A DNA stretch of 64,000 nucleotides. Origin: Cohaesibacter intestini. GTDB lineage: Bacteria > Pseudomonadota > Alphaproteobacteria > Rhizobiales > Cohaesibacteraceae. The stretch spans positions 62,001-126,000 of the forward strand of contig NZ_QODK01000006.1 of NCBI RefSeq assembly GCF_003324485.1, given 5' to 3'. The position numbers and the translations under genes were made by a program. The notes below the pieces were generated by a model that made no database searches, was not told where the DNA came from, and saw nothing but the letters and a program-made list of their open reading frames with translations. This document shows, in pieces, positions 60,846 to 64,000 of this stretch. Positions within the stretch are counted from its first letter, which is position 1. Each line of letters opens with the position of its first letter.

Positions 60846-61535
60846 ATGTCCCATAGTTACGAAAAAGATCCGTTTGCAATTTACGAGCAGTCCTTTCAGA
60901 TCATCCGTGATGAAACAAGCGCAGCGCTCGCCAACCTGCCGGAAGATTTCGAACCGATTGCCGTGCGGCTGATGCATGCTGTAGGGATGACCGATCTAGT
61001 GCCAGATTTACGCTTTAGTGACGGAGCGGTCCAAGCGGGTCTGACAGCCCTGAAGGCGGGCAAGCCAATCCTTGTGGATACGCAAATGGTGGCTGGTGGC
61101 ATCACCCGCCGGTTCCTGACCAAAGCCTATGGCGGGTCGGACAATGCAGTGATGGTGACGCTGAACGACCCTCAGGTACCTGGTTTGGCAAAGGAAATGG
61201 GCACGACCCGTTCGGCAGCGGCGATGGAGATGTGGCGTCCTCATCTGGAAGGTGCCGTTGTGGCGATTGGCAATGCACCGACCGCACTGTTCCGATTGCT
61301 TGAAATGGTTCGTGAAGGTGCTGGCAAACCAGCCCTCGTCCTCGGCTTTCCAGTTGGCTTCGTGGGAGCTGCAGAATCCAAACAGGCCCTAGTTGATGAA
61401 GCTGCCGGGCTCGGCCTTGATTACATGGCCCTTCTGGGGCGTCGCGGCGGAACGCCGCTTGCCAGTGCTGCGGTCAATGCCTTGGCCATCGCTGCCCTTG
61501 GAGCAAAGGATCAACCACGCGAAAATCTCGGTTGA
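60846..61535 (+). CDS. cobH: precorrin-8X methylmutase
   Basis: The 229-residue protein has the CobH/CbiC signatures YEKDPFAIYEQSFQIIRDE, VRLMHAVGMTDLVPDL, the catalytic His in that segment, ILVDTQMVAGGITRR, VAIGNAPTALFRLLEM and LGFPVGFVGAAESKQAL. It moves the C11 methyl to C12, giving hydrogenobyrinate. ATG 60846 is chosen from homology, with GAG seven bases ahead; the in-frame opening to 60714 overlaps the small upstream frame and lacks similarity. It lies 12 bp from the cobL ATG. Confidence 0.95.
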   Translation: MSHSYEKDPFAIYEQSFQIIRDETSAALANLPEDFEPIAVRLMHAVGMTDLVPDLRFSDGAVQAGLTALKAGKPILVDTQMVAGGITRRFLTKAYGGSDNAVMVTLNDPQVPGLAKEMGTTRSAAAMEMWRPHLEGAVVAIGNAPTALFRLLEMVREGAGKPALVLGFPVGFVGAAESKQALVDEAAGLGLDYMALLGRRGGTPLASAAVNALAIAALGAKDQPRENLG

Positions 61536-61547
61536 TTGAGTGATAGA

Positions 61548-62783
61548 ATGAATGATGTAGCAAAAGAGCCCTGGTTGAGTGTGATCGGCATTGGCGAAAG
61601 CGGTGTCGAGGATATCAGCAAATTCGGCTGGAGCCTGTTGGCACAAGCTGAGTATATCCTCGGTGGTGCCCGCCATCTGGCGATGGTGCCCGATGACCTC
61701 GCCCCTGAGGCCGAACGCATTGTCTGGCCATCCCCTCTGTCGGAGGTTTTTGCCCGCCTTAAACGCCTGCGGGGCAAAAAGGTGGTGGTTCTTGCCAGCG
61801 GCGATCCGATGTTCTTTGGCATTGGCGGCACCTTCTCACGGCATTTCCCGTGGGAAGAAGTGCGGGTCCTGCCCTTCCCCAGTTCCCTGAGCTTTGCCGC
61901 CAGCCGGATGGGATGGCCGCTCAACAAAACCACATTGCTTACCATCCATGGCCGCAATCCGGCGGCCTTGCTGCCGCATTATCTGCCCGGCGCAAAGTTG
62001 CTGATCCTGTCCAAGGACGGCACGTCGCCGGCCACCGTTGCCAAGCAACTGGTGGAGCGCGGTCTTGAGCAAGCGTCCATTTCGGTGCTCGAGCATCTGG
62101 GTGGTGATGAGGAAAAGATCATTGCCAGCAACGCCACGGCCATTGCTGCGGGAGGCGACGCGTTCCGCTTTGCCGATCTCAATGTGATCGCCGTGTCTCT
62201 GCCGCAGGAAATGCCTTTCTGGCTGCCGGTTACACCGGGCCTGCCCGACGATGCCTTTGATCATGACGGCAAAATGACCAAACGGGATATTCGCGCCAGT
62301 GCAATGGCCAAGCTCGCCCCGCGCCCCAATGCGCTTTTGTGGGATGTGGGCACGGGCTGTGGCTCAATCGCCATTGAGTGGCTGCGGGCCCATCCGACCT
62401 GCCGCGCTGTTGGCATCGAACCTCAGGAAAAGCGGCGCGCCTATGCGCTTCACAATGCCGAAATGCTGGGCGTGCCCCATTTGCGGCTGCTAAATGGCAC
62501 AGCCCCTGATGGTTTGCGCGGTGAAGAAGCCCCCGACGCGATTTTCATTGGTGGCGGGCTGAGTGCCGACGTCGTCAATTTCTGTCTCAAGGCCTTGAAG
62601 CCCGGTGGTCGTCTGGTGGCCCATGCGGTCACGCTGGGCTCCGAACAACTCCTGCTCAATCTTTATCAAAGCCATGGTGGTGATTTGACCCGTCTGTCGA
62701 TCGCCAAAGCGGAGCCGGTTGGCCCGCTTCATGGCTGGAAATCTGCAATGCCCGTGACCCAATGGGTCTTTCTCAAACAATAG
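61548..62783 (+). CDS. cobL: precorrin-6Y C5,15-methyltransferase (decarboxylating)
   Basis: The 411-residue protein fuses CbiE and CbiT. The N-terminal half (about 10-215) is a tetrapyrrole methylase (LSVIGIGESGVEDISKFG, VVVLASGDPMFFGIGGTF). The C-terminal half is a Rossmann SAM methyltransferase (ALLWDVGTGCGSIAIEWLRA, AVGIEPQEKRRAYALHNA, AIFIGGGLSADVVNF). It methylates C5 and C15 and decarboxylates the C12 acetate. ATG 61548 is used; a TTG directly after the cobH stop is the alternative. Confidence 0.95.
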   Translation: MNDVAKEPWLSVIGIGESGVEDISKFGWSLLAQAEYILGGARHLAMVPDDLAPEAERIVWPSPLSEVFARLKRLRGKKVVVLASGDPMFFGIGGTFSRHFPWEEVRVLPFPSSLSFAASRMGWPLNKTTLLTIHGRNPAALLPHYLPGAKLLILSKDGTSPATVAKQLVERGLEQASISVLEHLGGDEEKIIASNATAIAAGGDAFRFADLNVIAVSLPQEMPFWLPVTPGLPDDAFDHDGKMTKRDIRASAMAKLAPRPNALLWDVGTGCGSIAIEWLRAHPTCRAVGIEPQEKRRAYALHNAEMLGVPHLRLLNGTAPDGLRGEEAPDAIFIGGGLSADVVNFCLKALKPGGRLVAHAVTLGSEQLLLNLYQSHGGDLTRLSIAKAEPVGPLHGWKSAMPVTQWVFLKQ

Positions 62784-62821
62784 ATGTGTCCTCCCAAGAC
62801 CAGTTGATCGAAGAGAAAACA

Positions 62822-63541
62822 ATGAACAAGAATGGTAATGGCAAACTTTATGGGGTCGGCGTTGGCCCCGGTGACCCGGAACTGATCAGCCTGAAGGCTG
62901 CCCGATTGATTTCTGCAGCCGACATTGTGGCCTATCCCGCACCAGAAGGCGGAGAAAGCTTCGCCCGGTCGATCGCGAAGGCCCATATTTCCACCGCTTG
63001 CGTCGAAATCGAAATGCCGGTGCCCATGAAAACCGAGCGCTTCCCAGCCCAGACGGTCTATGACGCAGGCGCCAAGGATATTGCCGAGCATTTGCGCGCC
63101 GGTCGCGACGTGGTGGTTCTGTGTGAGGGCGACCCCTTCTTCTATGGCAGCTTCATGTATTTGCATGATCGCCTGCATGATGAGTTCGAAATTGAAATCG
63201 TCTCTGGCGTCTCCTCGCTGGTGGCGTGCGCTGGTCGTCTGGCCCAGCCGTTGGCTGGTCGCAACGATGTGCTGACCATTCTGCCCGGACCGATGGAAAG
63301 CGACGAGTTGGAACGCCGTCTGGCAATGGGTGGGTCCTTTGTCATCATCAAGGTTGGTCGCCATATGCCACGCATCCGCGCCATCCTTGAAAAGCATGGT
63401 CTGTTGGCCAATGCCGGTTATGTTGAACGCGCCACATTGCCAACGGAAAAGGTCATGCGCCTTGCCGATGTTGATGACAGCTGCGTGCCTTATTTCTCAA
63501 TGATCCTCATTTATGACGGAGGCGAAGCATGGAAAAAGTAA
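62822..63541 (+). CDS. cobI: precorrin-2 C20-methyltransferase
   Basis: The 239-residue tetrapyrrole methylase has KLYGVGVGPGDPELISLKAA at the N-terminus, VAYPAPEGGESFARSIA, VVVLCEGDPFFYGSFMYLHD (SAM site) and VSGVSSLVACAGRLAQPLAG. It makes precorrin-3A. ATG 62822 with a GAGA-rich stretch upstream fits the family start; ATG 62762 would overlap the cobL 3' end by 22 bases. It overlaps the next gene by 13 bases, so the group is tightly coupled. Confidence 0.95.
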   Translation: MNKNGNGKLYGVGVGPGDPELISLKAARLISAADIVAYPAPEGGESFARSIAKAHISTACVEIEMPVPMKTERFPAQTVYDAGAKDIAEHLRAGRDVVVLCEGDPFFYGSFMYLHDRLHDEFEIEIVSGVSSLVACAGRLAQPLAGRNDVLTILPGPMESDELERRLAMGGSFVIIKVGRHMPRIRAILEKHGLLANAGYVERATLPTEKVMRLADVDDSCVPYFSMILIYDGGEAWKK

Positions 63542-64000
63542 ATCGCACCAATGTGATCGTCTGTGTCACTTCGGGCACGGCGGACCTCGCCAAATCGATC
63601 CGCAAGATCCTGCAAGGGGCGGGTGAAGTGGCCCTTGTCCACGGCAAGGAAGGCACCGATGGCGTGGATCAGGTCTTTTCTGACAGCATTCTTCACATTC
63701 GCTCCCTGTTTGCAGAAGGCAAGAATGTCATTGCCATTTGCGCCAGCGGCATTGTCATCCGGGCTGTTGCGCCTTTGCTCGACAGCAAGTTTGATGAACC
63801 CGCTGTTCTGTCCGTCTCTCGTGATGGGGCCTCTGTGGTGCCGTTGCTGGGTGGCCATCATGGCTCGAACGATCTGGCCCGCCTGATTGCGGAAGGATTG
63901 AAGTCCCACGCCGCTGTCACCACCGCTGGCGATTGTAAGTTCAGCATGGCAATTGATCATCCGCCAAAAGGCTGGAAGCTGCAAAATGCTCGCGCTGCAG
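63529..64000 (+). CDS. CbiG-type cobalamin biosynthesis protein, 5' part (runs off the window)
   Basis: The first 157 codons are present, with no stop before the window ends. The visible part contains the CbiG N-terminal domain: NVIAICASGIVIRAVAPLLD, then EPAVLSVSRDGASVVPLLGG and HHGSNDLARLIAEGL. CbiG opens the delta-lactone of cobalt-precorrin-5A; in alphaproteobacteria this domain also occurs fused to CobJ. The full architecture cannot be seen. The ATG has GGAGG six bases upstream and overlaps the cobI stop. Confidence 0.88.
   Translation, partial: MEKVNRTNVIVCVTSGTADLAKSIRKILQGAGEVALVHGKEGTDGVDQVFSDSILHIRSLFAEGKNVIAICASGIVIRAVAPLLDSKFDEPAVLSVSRDGASVVPLLGGHHGSNDLARLIAEGLKSHAAVTTAGDCKFSMAIDHPPKGWKLQNARAA

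Noticed and set aside
1-64000. Mobile elements, integrases, att sites or prophage genes
   Set aside because: No transposase, integrase or terminal repeats were seen, and neither tRNA is flanked by a recognisable direct repeat or island gene.

Overview
The window reads as one stretch of chromosome from a free-living or host-associated alphaproteobacterium of the Hyphomicrobiales (Rhizobiales). The clues are the aapJQMP amino-acid ABC operon lying beside metC, an NDUFS4-like complex I accessory protein, TRAP transport, a CobN-type (aerobic) cobalamin pathway and moderate GC. A marine relative such as the Cohaesibacter/Roseibium group would fit, but that is inference. I see no insertion sequence, phage, integrase or CRISPR array. 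The gene content is mostly chromosomal, with several unusual signalling cassettes.

Layout. 1-7.1 kb: a sugar-acid catabolic island with a TIM-barrel isomerase, a DenD-like dehydrogenase, TRAP permeases DctQ/DctM, a GntR/FCD regulator and a separately transcribed TRAP binding protein. 7.3-8.4 kb: a DUF457 membrane hydrolase. 8.4-13.8 kb: a leftward cyclic-nucleotide cassette (unusual ABC protein, cNMP-binding protein, metallo-beta-lactamase-fold hydrolase, class III cyclase). 14-17.5 kb: sulfur and redox genes (cysteine synthase, AhpD-like protein, mercaptopyruvate sulfurtransferase, formyltransferase-like protein). 17.6-23.7 kb: aapJQMP and metC. 23.7-28 kb: a four-gene envelope/lipid-glycan operon (VTT membrane protein, GT2, PAP2, ArnT-like GT39). 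28.2-31.9 kb: three tandem two-component signalling genes whose kinase parts become progressively more degenerate. 32-49.8 kb: housekeeping genes, including two tRNAs (Arg-TCT, Pro-TGG), DUF192, a double cold-shock protein, sirtuin, GloA-like protein, M15 peptidase, Kef-type antiporter, two-domain rhodanese, CoxG-like protein, U32 protein, two tandem saccharopine-dehydrogenase paralogues, fhs and folD.

50-64 kb: a cobalamin regulon headed by two separate cobalamin riboswitches. The first precedes a DUF1636 gene, cobW, cobN and cobO. The second precedes a five-gene ECF metal importer laid out like nickel systems (NikK-, CbiM-, NikL-, CbiQ- and CbiO-like), so cobalt is the likely substrate. After an unexplained leader and a small open frame come cobH, cobL, cobI and the start of a CbiG-type gene cut by the window edge.

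The most unusual material is the cyclic-nucleotide cassette, whose ABC subunit has lost several ATPase residues and carries a very long insertion, and the three-gene kinase/pseudokinase cluster preceded by a nested palindrome. Both are encoded compactly and lack an obvious output protein.
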